64,000 nt of DNA, taken from NCBI RefSeq assembly GCF_029937755.1, contig NZ_JAPYPG010000005.1:62001-126000 (forward strand), written 5' to 3'. Each line of letters begins with the position of its first letter. Position 1 is the first letter of the stretch. Source of the stretch: Henriciella sp. Lineage in GTDB: Bacteria; Pseudomonadota; Alphaproteobacteria; Caulobacterales; Hyphomonadaceae. The notes beneath the pieces are model-generated. The model worked only from the letters and a program-made list of their open reading frames with translations, was not told where the DNA came from and did not search any database. Position numbers and translations under genes: made by a program. Positions 7,643 to 16,472 of this stretch are shown piece by piece.

Positions 7643-8068
7643 ATGTCCCGTTTTGCAACACTCGCGCTTGCCGCGCTCGTCATGCCGCTCGTCGCGTTCG
7701 CCCAGTCTGCGACGATGTACAAGACGCCCTGGTGCGGGTGCTGCCTCGGCCATGCCGACTATCTCCGCGATCAGGGCTATGAGGTCGAGATCATCGAGCA
7801 GGATAGCGAAGCCCTTGCGGCGCTGAAGACCGAGCACGCTATCCCGCAAGAGCAGCGCGGCTGCCATACGCTGGTGATAGACGGCTATGTGATCGAAGGC
7901 CACGTACCCATTGAGGCGATCGAGGCTCTGCTGGTCAAGCGGCCCGACATCACCGGGATCAGCCTGCCCGGTATGCCGATGGGCTCCCCCGGCATGAGCG
8001 GCGAGAAGGCCGGATCCTTCAAGGTGGAAGTCATCGGCGCGCCCGGAAAGATCTTCATGGAGGAGTAG
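7643..8068 (+). CDS. DUF411 family metal-binding periplasmic protein
   Basis: 141 residues. A signal peptide (cleaved near AFAQ, about residue 21) is followed by the DUF411 hallmarks: MYKTPWCGCC with paired cysteines after the first strand, GCHTLVIDGYVIEGHVP, and GISLPGMPMGSPGM near the C-terminus. Family members are thioredoxin-fold proteins linked to copper or other soft-metal handling; the Cys and Met pattern suits Cu(I). Members usually sit near copper-resistance genes, but none is present here. It is followed by a small gene with a TTG start whose Shine-Dalgarno overlaps this stop. Confidence 0.85.
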   Translation: MSRFATLALAALVMPLVAFAQSATMYKTPWCGCCLGHADYLRDQGYEVEIIEQDSEALAALKTEHAIPQEQRGCHTLVIDGYVIEGHVPIEAIEALLVKRPDITGISLPGMPMGSPGMSGEKAGSFKVEVIGAPGKIFMEE

Positions 8069-8071
8069 GGT

Positions 8072-8395
8072 TTGGGACTTCGTGCCCCGACGTCGAAAGC
8101 CTATTCCCGTGTGCAGGCTGCCGAGGCAAAAAGCCCGCTTGAAACGGAAGTCGCTGCCGAAAAGGCCGTGGCCCTCGGGCGCGCTGGCCGCGCCATAGAG
8201 CGGGCGCTCAAGCAGCTGGACGATCCTGACATCGACGACAACCGCGAGGAACGTCTGCTCCGCGCCGCCCAGGCCGTTCAGGCCTATTTCCTTCAGCGCG
8301 AACTCAACGGCTTGCGCGACCAGCGCGAAATCATAAACGCCTTCAACATCCCCAGAGCCGTGCTGAACCGCATCGGCATTATGCGCACGCGCTAG
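8072..8395 (+). CDS. Conserved hypothetical protein (DUF6665-like), 107 aa
   Basis: It starts at TTG 8072, with GGAG inside the end of the DUF411 gene about 7 nt upstream, so the two are translationally coupled. The protein is soluble and helical. AEKAVALGRAGRAIERALKQL, LLRAAQAVQAYFLQRELNGLRD and a C-terminal YxIPxxVxxRIGxM-like motif (FNIPRAVLNRIGIM) resemble a small alphaproteobacterial family I remember as DUF6665; that assignment is from memory and uncertain. No catalytic residues are evident and the function is unknown. Confidence 0.7.
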   Translation: MGLRAPTSKAYSRVQAAEAKSPLETEVAAEKAVALGRAGRAIERALKQLDDPDIDDNREERLLRAAQAVQAYFLQRELNGLRDQREIINAFNIPRAVLNRIGIMRTR

Positions 8396-8422
8396 CCCTC
8401 AAGCCACCTTGCGGGCTTTTCC
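8395..8422 (+). terminator. Probable rho-independent terminator
   Basis: GCCCTCAAG (8395-8403) pairs with CTTGCGGGC (8408-8416) with one mismatch, and a short T run follows. It separates the DUF411 pair from the MscS gene. Confidence 0.65.
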
Positions 8423-8485
8423 TTATGGCCAGTCTCGAATAGGAGGTGGCGAGAGGCAAACCCACGCTTGAGGCCCAACCGCACC

Positions 8486-10963
8486 ATGCTCAGATCCGGC
8501 TTACTGACCCTGCGCGGCGCAATCGTGTTTTGCCTTGCTGTCCTGCTTATTGCTGGCGCATCCGCCCAGCCCGTCACCTCGGAGCAGACGCGAACCGAAC
8601 TCGAAAACCTCGAGACCCGGCTCACCGAGCTACAATCCGCAATAGAAGAGTCCGCGACGCTTATCGGCAGCGAAGCTGAAGAGGCAACGCTCAGCGAAGA
8701 AATCATCGACCTCGATAATATCCTGATGCAGCTGCAGAGGGTTGAATCCTCAGCAGATACAATCCGCAAGCGCGCCGTTGAATCGATCGACGAAGTCCGG
8801 CCGCTCCTCGAACGTGAGAGCCGAACCGCGACATCGCAATCAGACTCCCGAGATAGCGAAGAAGTGGAAATCGATCCTGCGGTCGATGCCGTGCTGGCTC
8901 CGGTCAGGGAAATCCGCTCGCGCGCCGCCGTGATCGTGGCAGAGGCCCGGCTGGCCCAGATCGAGGCCCGGCGTCTCGGCCTCGAACTTACCACCTTGCG
9001 TGACCGCACCCTTGTCTCTTCCACGCTCGACCGTGGTCCATCCCCCCTGCAGCCGGAAGTCTGGTCAAATGCCATGCCCCGCTTCTCGCAGGCCGTAAGG
9101 GAGATCGGAAGCAGCCTTGCGACCTGGCGCGCCAAGCGCATTGCAGAAGGTAAACCGCTGCCACTCATCATTCTTGCAGGAACTGCTGCGCTGGCAGTCT
9201 TCGTGCTGTTTATCGTCAATGCCCGTTTCTACCGCTGGCAAGTGCGCCGCTTCTCCGAAAAGTCCCCGACGAGACAGGCTGTGGCCTCAGCTGCAACGAC
9301 CAGCTTCCTGCTTCGCCTCACACTCGCCATCGCTGCTGTCGGTTTCCTGGCAGGCGTTGCCGAGGCGATCGGGGCACTCGACACAATCCCGCGCTCAATA
9401 AGCATCTCGCTCGGCATGGTTGCCATTGCGGTCATTTCCGCACGCGCTCTGGTAGAAGCCGTTATGGCCCCCCGGACCACCGCCTTCCGCCTCATCGCCG
9501 TCGGCGATACAGGCGCTCGCGCTGCCTGCTTTGCCTTTGTGGCGCTGGTTGTCGTCTTCGCGATCGAGAGTATTTTTGAGGCGACCGGCGCCATGACCTC
9601 GCCTGGCCCTAACCTTCAAGCGGCTGGCACCTTCTTTCTCTCCATCCTGACAGCTGGCCTGCTTGGCTGGCTCGCCCTGAAACTGAAGCCACACACCGAG
9701 ACCGGATCGACCTGGCTGCGGCACGCAGGTCGTCTCCTGCTCGCCGCGCTGGGCGTTCTCATCCTCGGGGCGTCGCTGTTTGGTTATTCCGACCTTTCGC
9801 GCTTTCTGGTCGAGCGGATCGTTCTCATCTCCTTCGTTCTCCTGATTGGCGTCCTCGTGCGCGAACTCCTGCGCGCCACGGCGCTCCAGTTCCTCTCCGG
9901 CGTTGTCGAGCGGCGGCGCTACCAGTCAGCACGTGAAGACGGCGACGATTCCAGCGAAGGCAGTTCAGCAATCAAGGGCGAATTCTGGGTCCGGATCATG
10001 GTCGATACGATCATCATCATCATCGTTCCACCCTTCATCCTGCTGGCAATCGGAATGCCTGCACAGGAACTCTGGAGCGAGATTCGCCATCTCATCGCCG
10101 GGGTCGAGGTTGGCGGCCAACGCATTTCGCTCGGAAAGATTCTCTCCGCCCTTGCCACGCTCGCAGCCGTCCTCCTCGCCACCCGGCTCGTGCAGCGGGG
10201 GCTTGAGAAAAACATCCTGCCGCACACGCAGATCAGCTCGGGCGCGAGCAATTCGCTGATCACCCTGCTCGGCTATGCTGGCGTACTTGTGGCGGGCATA
10301 GCCGCGATCAGCGTGATCGGCTTCGACCTCTCCAGCCTCGCCATCATTGCCGGTGCGCTTTCGGTCGGTATCGGTTTCGGCCTGCAGAGCATCGTCAGCA
10401 ATTTCGTCGCCGGCCTGATCCTGCTCTTCGAGCGCCCGTTCAAGATCGGTGACTGGATCGTCACCCCGTCCGGCGAAGGCACGGTGCGCAAGATCAATGT
10501 CCGCGCCACCGAGGTCGAGACCTTCGACCGTCAGTCCGTCATCGTCCCGAACGCCGAATTGGTCAGCAGCTCCTTCGGCAACTGGACCCACAAGAGCGAG
10601 GTGATGCGGATCATCGTGAATGTCGGCGTGAAATATGGCAGCGATCCGCGCCAGGTCGAAAAACTGCTTCTGGAAGCTGCCGATACCGTGAAACTGGTGC
10701 GCTCCTATCCGCCGCCCTATGTCGTCTTCAAGGAATTCGGCGACAGCGCCCTGCAATTCCAGCTGCGCGGCTATATCGTCGCCGACGATATCGTTACCGC
10801 TCCTTCCGAACTACGCTTCGAGATCGCCGAAATCTTCAAGCGCGAGGACATCACCATTCCGTTCCCGCAACGCGACTTGCATGTCGCCTGGCCAAAAGGG
10901 CTCGAAGCCGCGGATGAGGGGAACGATATGGACGAGCCGACTGGAGAAGATGAGGAAAGGTAA
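8486..10963 (+). CDS. MscS-family mechanosensitive channel, large periplasmic-domain type
   Basis: About 825 residues from ATG 8486; a TTG at 8468 in frame is the alternative. A signal peptide ends near GASAQ. A coiled-coil periplasmic region follows (TELENLETRLTELQSAIEES...). After that come about ten membrane segments and the MscS core: pore helix LAIIAGALSVGIGFGLQSIVSNF with the Gly/Ala pattern, then the beta domain FERPFKIGDWIVTPSGEGTVRKI and the vestibule region ending PFPQRD. This is the MscK/YbiO/DUF3772-type size class, about 550 residues longer than E. coli MscS. It should open under membrane tension during osmotic downshock. It stands alone, flanked by a terminator. Confidence 0.92.
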   Translation: MLRSGLLTLRGAIVFCLAVLLIAGASAQPVTSEQTRTELENLETRLTELQSAIEESATLIGSEAEEATLSEEIIDLDNILMQLQRVESSADTIRKRAVESIDEVRPLLERESRTATSQSDSRDSEEVEIDPAVDAVLAPVREIRSRAAVIVAEARLAQIEARRLGLELTTLRDRTLVSSTLDRGPSPLQPEVWSNAMPRFSQAVREIGSSLATWRAKRIAEGKPLPLIILAGTAALAVFVLFIVNARFYRWQVRRFSEKSPTRQAVASAATTSFLLRLTLAIAAVGFLAGVAEAIGALDTIPRSISISLGMVAIAVISARALVEAVMAPRTTAFRLIAVGDTGARAACFAFVALVVVFAIESIFEATGAMTSPGPNLQAAGTFFLSILTAGLLGWLALKLKPHTETGSTWLRHAGRLLLAALGVLILGASLFGYSDLSRFLVERIVLISFVLLIGVLVRELLRATALQFLSGVVERRRYQSAREDGDDSSEGSSAIKGEFWVRIMVDTIIIIIVPPFILLAIGMPAQELWSEIRHLIAGVEVGGQRISLGKILSALATLAAVLLATRLVQRGLEKNILPHTQISSGASNSLITLLGYAGVLVAGIAAISVIGFDLSSLAIIAGALSVGIGFGLQSIVSNFVAGLILLFERPFKIGDWIVTPSGEGTVRKINVRATEVETFDRQSVIVPNAELVSSSFGNWTHKSEVMRIIVNVGVKYGSDPRQVEKLLLEAADTVKLVRSYPPPYVVFKEFGDSALQFQLRGYIVADDIVTAPSELRFEIAEIFKREDITIPFPQRDLHVAWPKGLEAADEGNDMDEPTGEDEER

Positions 10964-11090
10964 GGTGCTGGAGGCAGCATCAAATTGAACCGCTTCGGCG
11001 TTACGGCGTTTCCACATAGCACATCGCGTCCAAATCAACGCGCGACTGGAAGACCTTCAACAGTGTGCAGAATGCACAAGGAGACACCTT

Positions 11091-11684
11091 ATGACCCATC
11101 TTCGCTATGGCATGATAGCCGGCCTGATGACACTTTCGAGCGCTTTTGCCCTTACCCCGGCCGCAAGCGCCGCATCCGGCGAAGAAGGGGCCGTCGAAGT
11201 CGTCAACGATGCCGTTGGCCAGACGATGACTGCGCTTGAAGACCAGACGATTTCACAGTCCGAAGCCTCAGGCATCATCAAACTGGTAAAGGTCGATCGT
11301 GTCGCGCAATTTGCGCTCGGCAAGACCTGGAAAACCGTTAGTGACGACCAGAAAGGTCGCTATATTGATGCGTTCCACACCTATGCGAATGCGCAGCTGC
11401 AGCAGCACCTCTCCAATCTCTCTGTGGCCGATGCGGAAGTCACGGATGTGACCACTCGCGGCGAGGGCGATGCAATCGTCACAACCAAGGTCGCGACTGA
11501 AGACAATCCGAACGAGAGCGTCAGTTGGCGGGTGATCGACGAGGGCGGCTGGGGCATCGTCGATATCCAGGTCCAGGATGTCTGGTTTGCCATTCAGCAG
11601 CGCGAGCAATTCCAGGCGGTTCTTGACCAGAACAATGGCGACATTGATGCCCTGATCGAGAAACTGTCCGCCGGATCGCTATAA
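11091..11684 (+). CDS. MlaC/Ttg2D-like periplasmic phospholipid-binding protein
   Basis: 197 residues with a signal peptide (cleaved near AASA) and an AAGGAGA Shine-Dalgarno. The signature DRVAQFALGKTWKTVSDDQKGRYIDAFHTY and later VSWRVIDEGGWGIVDIQVQDVWFA match the MlaC (ABC-type auxiliary, 'toluene tolerance') family, which ferries phospholipids across the periplasm between an outer-membrane partner and the MlaFEDB ABC complex. None of the mlaA/B/D/E/F genes is in this window, so its transporter must lie elsewhere. Confidence 0.88.
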   Translation: MTHLRYGMIAGLMTLSSAFALTPAASAASGEEGAVEVVNDAVGQTMTALEDQTISQSEASGIIKLVKVDRVAQFALGKTWKTVSDDQKGRYIDAFHTYANAQLQQHLSNLSVADAEVTDVTTRGEGDAIVTTKVATEDNPNESVSWRVIDEGGWGIVDIQVQDVWFAIQQREQFQAVLDQNNGDIDALIEKLSAGSL

Positions 11685-11685
11685 G

Positions 11686-12435
11686 TCAGCGGCCGCGGAA
11701 AAAGCGGAAAACGCCGAACAGGCCCGCCAGCAAAGAGCCGGCCCCGCCGAGGATCATGAAGACCGGGTCGAACGTGTCAGCCATAGCCAGAGCCTGGCCG
11801 AGACGCGAGACCCGTACTTCCACACGATCGGTAAAGGTCCGGATCGGCAGGGCCTCATCATTTTCCAGCGCAAACAGTTCGATACGCAGCTCATGCATAC
11901 CGGTCTCGAGCGGCGTGACGCGCCAGCGCCAGATATTCTCCGTTACCGGGGAAATCCTCTGAATTGATGGTGATACAGGGTCGATGTCAAAAGCCGGCCC
12001 GGTAAGCGTTGCTTGCGCCTTGTCGAGGATCTGCGCCTCGCCTTCAACGACATTACCCTCGCCCGGCAAGGCATCGGCAGCTGTCTCGTCGCCGGTCGCG
12101 TCGATGGCAACAGTGACTTCGAAAGCGCGGTTGAACTTGGCGTCTGTGGGCGTTTCGTGCGCGATCGGAACAGTACGCAACCGCGCCATCATCTCGCTCG
12201 TGGCGCTAGCGATGCCGAATGTGTCACTTTCCGCAGGCGCTGCCTCGAAGGCAGCCGTCTCGCCACTGCGTCTTGCCGGCCCTGAGGCCTGAGGTGAGCT
12301 ACTCTGGAAAGGTTGGTCTTCGGCAACCTGCGAGCCACTCCCGACAACCTGTTCCTCCATATAATAGCGGTAACCGCCCCAGCCTAAAAAGGTGAGCCCG
12401 GCCAGAAGCAGGATCAGGGAAAACAGTCTCAGCAT
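11686..12435 (-). CDS. Membrane protein of unknown function with one TM helix at each end
   Basis: 249 residues, not recognised. It has an N-terminal membrane anchor (about 4-22), an Ala/Glu/Ser-rich linker and a beta-rich domain (about 95-215). It contains VTENIWRWRVTPLETGMHELRIELFAL and EVRVSRLGQ, then a C-terminal membrane helix (about 225-245) ending FFRGR. The 'W.W.V.P...G.H.L.i.l' pattern is a bacterial periplasmic beta-sandwich motif I have seen in uncharacterised membrane proteins. It converges on the mlaC-like gene with one base between stops. The function is unknown. Confidence 0.7.
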   Translation of the reverse strand: MLRLFSLILLLAGLTFLGWGGYRYYMEEQVVGSGSQVAEDQPFQSSSPQASGPARRSGETAAFEAAPAESDTFGIASATSEMMARLRTVPIAHETPTDAKFNRAFEVTVAIDATGDETAADALPGEGNVVEGEAQILDKAQATLTGPAFDIDPVSPSIQRISPVTENIWRWRVTPLETGMHELRIELFALENDEALPIRTFTDRVEVRVSRLGQALAMADTFDPVFMILGGAGSLLAGLFGVFRFFRGR

Positions 12436-12547
12436 AGCGCAAACCCCTCATGCGCCGGGATGGGTACCCCGGTTCACTACTGTCACGACAAGCCTGCCAG
12501 CTTGTCCAGCCCGGATAGGCGCGAAATCGGGCAGGGATAAGACGAGC

Positions 12548-14149
12548 CTAGACCATACGCTCTTTTGTGGCGGTAAAGCTAAGCTCGGGGTTCTTTTCCT
12601 GCGCGTAGCCAACATCCCATGCATTCTTGGCAAGATAGACCGGGGCGCCATCGAGATCGGTGCCGACGGACGAGCGGTTCTTTTCCAGGAAAGCTTCGAG
12701 CTTCGCCTCGTCATCGCTCGAAATCCAGCGCGCAACATTGTAGGAGGCCTGCTCGAAAACGACTTCGAGATTGTATTCCGCCGCCACGCGTTCGGCCATC
12801 ACATCGATCTGGAGTGAGCCGACGGCACCGACAATCATGTCGGATCCGAGGGCCGGGGTAAAAAGCTGCGTCACGCCTTCTTCCGCCAGGCTTTCGAGCG
12901 CCTTGCGAAGGTGCTTCGACTTCATCGGGTCCTTCGGTCGCGCGCGGCGGAGGATTTCCGGCGCGAAATTAGGGATGCCCTGGAACTTGATGTCGCCGTT
13001 CTCCGACAGGCTATCGCCGACACGCAGCTGCCCATGGTTCGGCACACCGATCACATCCCCGGCATAGGCGGTCTCGGCGATCTCACGGTCCTGTGCCAGA
13101 AACATCAGTGGCGCATGGACATTGATCTGCTTGTTCGATGTCGTCTTCAGGCGCATGCCGCGCTTGAACTCACCCGAACAGAGCCGGAGAAAGGCGACGC
13201 GGTCGCGATGGTTCGGGTCCATGTTCGCCTGGATCTTGAAGACAAAACCAGCCACGGCCTTGTCGGAACGCTCGACAGTAATCGGCTCATCCTTCTTGTG
13301 CGCCTTTTGCGGGCGCGGGCCTGGCGCGAACTCAGCAAGGGTCGAGAGAAGCTCATTCACGCCGAAATGGCGCAGCGCCGATCCAAAGACGACCGGAGTC
13401 ATATGGCCTTCTTCATAGGCCTCACGATCAAACTCGGGCAAGGCGCCGGCAGCGAGTTCCGCGCCCTCTTCCAGTTCGCCCATGACCATCGTGTCGATCG
13501 TGCCGCGCGCCTCCTGCATACCGATCCGGTGGCTCGGGCCGACATCGGTCTGCTGGTCGGCGGTCTTCTTGCGGAAGGAGATGAAATCGCCCTTGCGCAA
13601 ATCCTGCATGCCTGAGAACCGCTGACCGGACGCCGCCGGCCAGTAGAGCGGCGATGTATCGAGCTGCAGCTTGTCCTGGATTTCGTCGAGCAGTTCCAGC
13701 GGATCAAGCGCCTCGCGGTCCATTTTGTTGATGAAGGTCACGATCGGAATGTCGCGCATCCGGCAGACTTCAAAGAGTTTGAGCGTCTGCGGCTCGATGC
13801 CCTTGGCCGCGTCGAGCACCATGACGGCGGAGTCGGCAGCCGTCAGCGTGCGGTAGGTGTCCTCGGAGAAATCTTCGTGGCCCGGCGTATCGAGCAGGTT
13901 GAAGACAAGATTCTCGTGCTCGAACGTCATCACGGAAGCTGAGACCGAGATGCCGCGGTCACGCTCGATCTTCATCCAGTCCGACTGCGTGCGCCGGCGC
14001 TCGCCGCGCGCGGCCACCTGACCGGCCAGGCGGATAGCACCGCCAGCCAGAAGCAGGTTCTCCGTCAGCGTTGTCTTGCCGGCGTCGGGGTGCGAAATGA
14101 TGGCGAATGTCCGCCTGCGGGCGGCTTCTTCAGCGGGGGTCAAACTCAT
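12548..14149 (-). CDS. prfC: Peptide chain release factor 3
   Basis: 533 residues, the usual RF3 length. The G motifs are clear: SHPDAGKTTLTE (G1), RDRGISVSASVM (G2), LLDTPGHEDFSEDT (G3) and TFINKMDREA (G4). RF3-specific stretches such as GMQDLRKGDFISF and SLQIDVMAERVAAEYNLEV follow. RF3 is the GTPase that removes RF1/RF2 from the ribosome after peptide release. It is a single gene, with no release factor or ribosomal neighbours. The start at 14149 agrees with the family's MSLTPAEEAARRRTFAIISHP opening. Confidence 0.96.
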   Translation of the reverse strand: MSLTPAEEAARRRTFAIISHPDAGKTTLTENLLLAGGAIRLAGQVAARGERRRTQSDWMKIERDRGISVSASVMTFEHENLVFNLLDTPGHEDFSEDTYRTLTAADSAVMVLDAAKGIEPQTLKLFEVCRMRDIPIVTFINKMDREALDPLELLDEIQDKLQLDTSPLYWPAASGQRFSGMQDLRKGDFISFRKKTADQQTDVGPSHRIGMQEARGTIDTMVMGELEEGAELAAGALPEFDREAYEEGHMTPVVFGSALRHFGVNELLSTLAEFAPGPRPQKAHKKDEPITVERSDKAVAGFVFKIQANMDPNHRDRVAFLRLCSGEFKRGMRLKTTSNKQINVHAPLMFLAQDREIAETAYAGDVIGVPNHGQLRVGDSLSENGDIKFQGIPNFAPEILRRARPKDPMKSKHLRKALESLAEEGVTQLFTPALGSDMIVGAVGSLQIDVMAERVAAEYNLEVVFEQASYNVARWISSDDEAKLEAFLEKNRSSVGTDLDGAPVYLAKNAWDVGYAQEKNPELSFTATKERMV

Positions 14150-14318
14150 GCGCGCGAGTTAGTGGGGAATGGCGGATTTGTCGAGACGGTCTGGCCAGCG
14201 ACAGGTTTCCTGACCATTGGAATATAGCGGCCTTCCCTTTTCCGGAGACAGGCTGGATTGCGTTACAGCCCAAGAGGCGGCTAGGGTCGCCGACTCTATA
14301 AGGCAAAGGGGTAGAGGC

Positions 14319-15962
14319 ATGTCAGATCAGTCTTCCGCAAGTGAAGCGAAAGGATTTCTCGGCTGGGTCGAGAAAACGGGCAATAAGTTGCCCGACCCGG
14401 TCTTCCTCTTTTTCTACTTCATCATCGCCCTGGTCGTCATTTCCATCGTCTGTTCGGCCCTTGGCGTGAGTGCGACCCTGAATGATCAGGTCCTCGGCGG
14501 CATGCCAGATAGCCAGAAAGCCCGCTTCGGCATTGGAGCAGACGGGATCATCTCGGCAGTCAGCCTCATATCGGCAGACAACATCCAGCGCCTCTGGGTC
14601 GAAATGCCGGCGACCTTCACACACTTCCATCCGCTCGGCTATGTTCTGGTCGTCATGCTGGGCGCCGGCGTGGCAGAACGCTCGGGCCTCTTCGCCGCAG
14701 CAATGCGCTCGGCGGTCCGTGGGGCACCAACCTTCCTGCTCACACCCGTCGTTGCCCTGGTCGCCATGGTCGGCAATCATGCCGCCGATGCCGCCTATGT
14801 GGTTCTCATTCCGCTAGCCGGCGTTCTGTTTGCCGCTGCGGGCCGGCACCCGCTCGCCGGGATCGGAGCGGCCTTTGCGGGCGTCTCGGGCGGTTTCTCG
14901 GCCAACCTCTTTCCGGGCCAACTCGACGCCCTGCTCTACGGCATTACCGAGCAAGCTGCTGAAATTCTCGCTGCTGACTATGATGCCAACATTGCCGGCA
15001 ATACCTACTTCATCATCGCGCTTCTGTTCATTTATCTGCCGATTATCTGGTTCGTGACGGACAAGATCATTGAGCCACGCCTTGGCACCTGGAATCCGGC
15101 GGATGGCGAGGAATCCGCAAGTTACGCCGCTGAAGACCAACCGCTGACCGACCGGCAGAAGAAAGGCCTTGGCCGCGCCGGGCTCGCCCTGATCGGCGTG
15201 ATCGCCCTGTGGCTATTCATGACCTACGGCCCCGGCACGCCGCTCATCGCTGAAGAGCTGTGTCCACCGGACTCCGCTGCCGCCGGCACCTGTAATCCGA
15301 TCACGAATTACGGCCCCCTCTTCCGCTCACTCGTCGCAGGCTTCCTGGTTCTCTTCCTCGCCACAGGCTGGGCCTATGGGGCAGCAGCCGGCACCATCAA
15401 GAACCATCGCGACCTCGTAGCCATGATGGCCGAGGCGATGAAGGATATGGGCTACTATCTCGTCCTCGCTTTCGCGGCGGCACATTTCGTGGCGATGTTC
15501 GGCTGGTCCAATCTTGGCCTGATCAGCGCGGTTCACGGCGCTGGTGCGATCGAGAGCTCAGGCCTTCCTCTGCCTATCCTGCTTGGCCTGATTGTCCTCT
15601 TCTCGGCGATGATCAACCTGTTCGTCGGATCAGCCAGCGCGAAGTGGGCGCTACTCGCGCCGGTCATGGTGCCGATGCTGATGCTGCTCAACGTCTCGCC
15701 GGACGGGGCCACGGCGGTCTATCGCGTCGGTGACTCGGCGACCAACATCATAACGCCTCTGATGGTCTATTTCCCGCTGATCCTCGTCTTCGCACAGCGC
15801 TGGGTGAGAGATTTCGGGCTCGGCAGCCTAACGGCAATGATGATCCCTTACTCACTCTGGATGTTGATCTCAGGGGTGCTTCTGGTTGTCGCCTGGGTCT
15901 ATCTCGGCTGGGATCTCGGGCCGGGGGCACCGATGGAGTACACAATCCCCAGCACGGAGTGA
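14319..15962 (+). CDS. AbgT family transporter
   Basis: 547 residues from ATG 14319, which has AGGGGTAGAGG just upstream; 34 codons of open frame before it lack a ribosome site. The protein is polytopic with about 12 helices. It carries AbgT signatures: GFLGWVEKTGNKLPDPVFLFFYF near the N-terminus, GNHAADAAYVVLIPLAGVLFAA, GVSGGFSANLFPGQLDALL, and VGDSATNIITPLMVYFPLIL. Characterised members export sulfonamides or import p-aminobenzoyl-glutamate. Which applies here is not visible, and no hydrolase (AbgA/B) is nearby. Confidence 0.93.
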   Translation: MSDQSSASEAKGFLGWVEKTGNKLPDPVFLFFYFIIALVVISIVCSALGVSATLNDQVLGGMPDSQKARFGIGADGIISAVSLISADNIQRLWVEMPATFTHFHPLGYVLVVMLGAGVAERSGLFAAAMRSAVRGAPTFLLTPVVALVAMVGNHAADAAYVVLIPLAGVLFAAAGRHPLAGIGAAFAGVSGGFSANLFPGQLDALLYGITEQAAEILAADYDANIAGNTYFIIALLFIYLPIIWFVTDKIIEPRLGTWNPADGEESASYAAEDQPLTDRQKKGLGRAGLALIGVIALWLFMTYGPGTPLIAEELCPPDSAAAGTCNPITNYGPLFRSLVAGFLVLFLATGWAYGAAAGTIKNHRDLVAMMAEAMKDMGYYLVLAFAAAHFVAMFGWSNLGLISAVHGAGAIESSGLPLPILLGLIVLFSAMINLFVGSASAKWALLAPVMVPMLMLLNVSPDGATAVYRVGDSATNIITPLMVYFPLILVFAQRWVRDFGLGSLTAMMIPYSLWMLISGVLLVVAWVYLGWDLGPGAPMEYTIPSTE

Positions 15963-15974
15963 TGCGGCTCTCGC

Positions 15975-16355
15975 CTAGTGTGCAGCGATGATGCGATCAC
16001 CGGAGCGACGGGGCGCTGAGGCTTCGTCATTCGCGGCACCCTGCGCAAACACATCCAGCACGGCTGCTGGTAAGCGACGCAGCATCGGCGCACTCGATCC
16101 GTCAGAGCGCTGGCGCAGGATGAGGCTGTTGGCGCCGGTGCGCGAGATAATCAGGGCGGCAAGATCGCGCGCTTCCATATCGGTCAGGATGCGATCGAAG
16201 AGGCGAGCCTGATCAAGACGGGCATGAACGAAATCGACGACGTCATGGGCACGGAGCGCGTGGGGTCTGCCACAGCCGATTGTCTTCCAGCGGCACTCGA
16301 GATGCATCTCGGGCACAGCCACTTCGACAATCCGGTCGTTCAGCAGGAACAGCAT
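15975..16355 (-). CDS. Conserved hypothetical protein, 126 aa
   Basis: Starts with MLFLLNDRIVEVAVPEMHLECRW and has no signal peptide. The middle (DLAALIISRTGANSLIL) is hydrophobic enough for a buried strand-helix but not for membrane insertion. The coherent protein-like composition, third-position GC bias and the neat fit between the AbgT stop (12 bp away) and the next gene support it being real. The function is unknown. Confidence 0.65.
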   Translation of the reverse strand: MLFLLNDRIVEVAVPEMHLECRWKTIGCGRPHALRAHDVVDFVHARLDQARLFDRILTDMEARDLAALIISRTGANSLILRQRSDGSSAPMLRRLPAAVLDVFAQGAANDEASAPRRSGDRIIAAH

Positions 16356-16472
16356 CTCCCCAATACCCCGTAAGCCATGGGACTAGGTGTCCCCGATTTG
16401 GTCTTAACGGTTGGTTATTAAGCAACGAGGATGCCGTAACTCAGGGTTTTCCCGTAGTCGCTGGAACTGATC

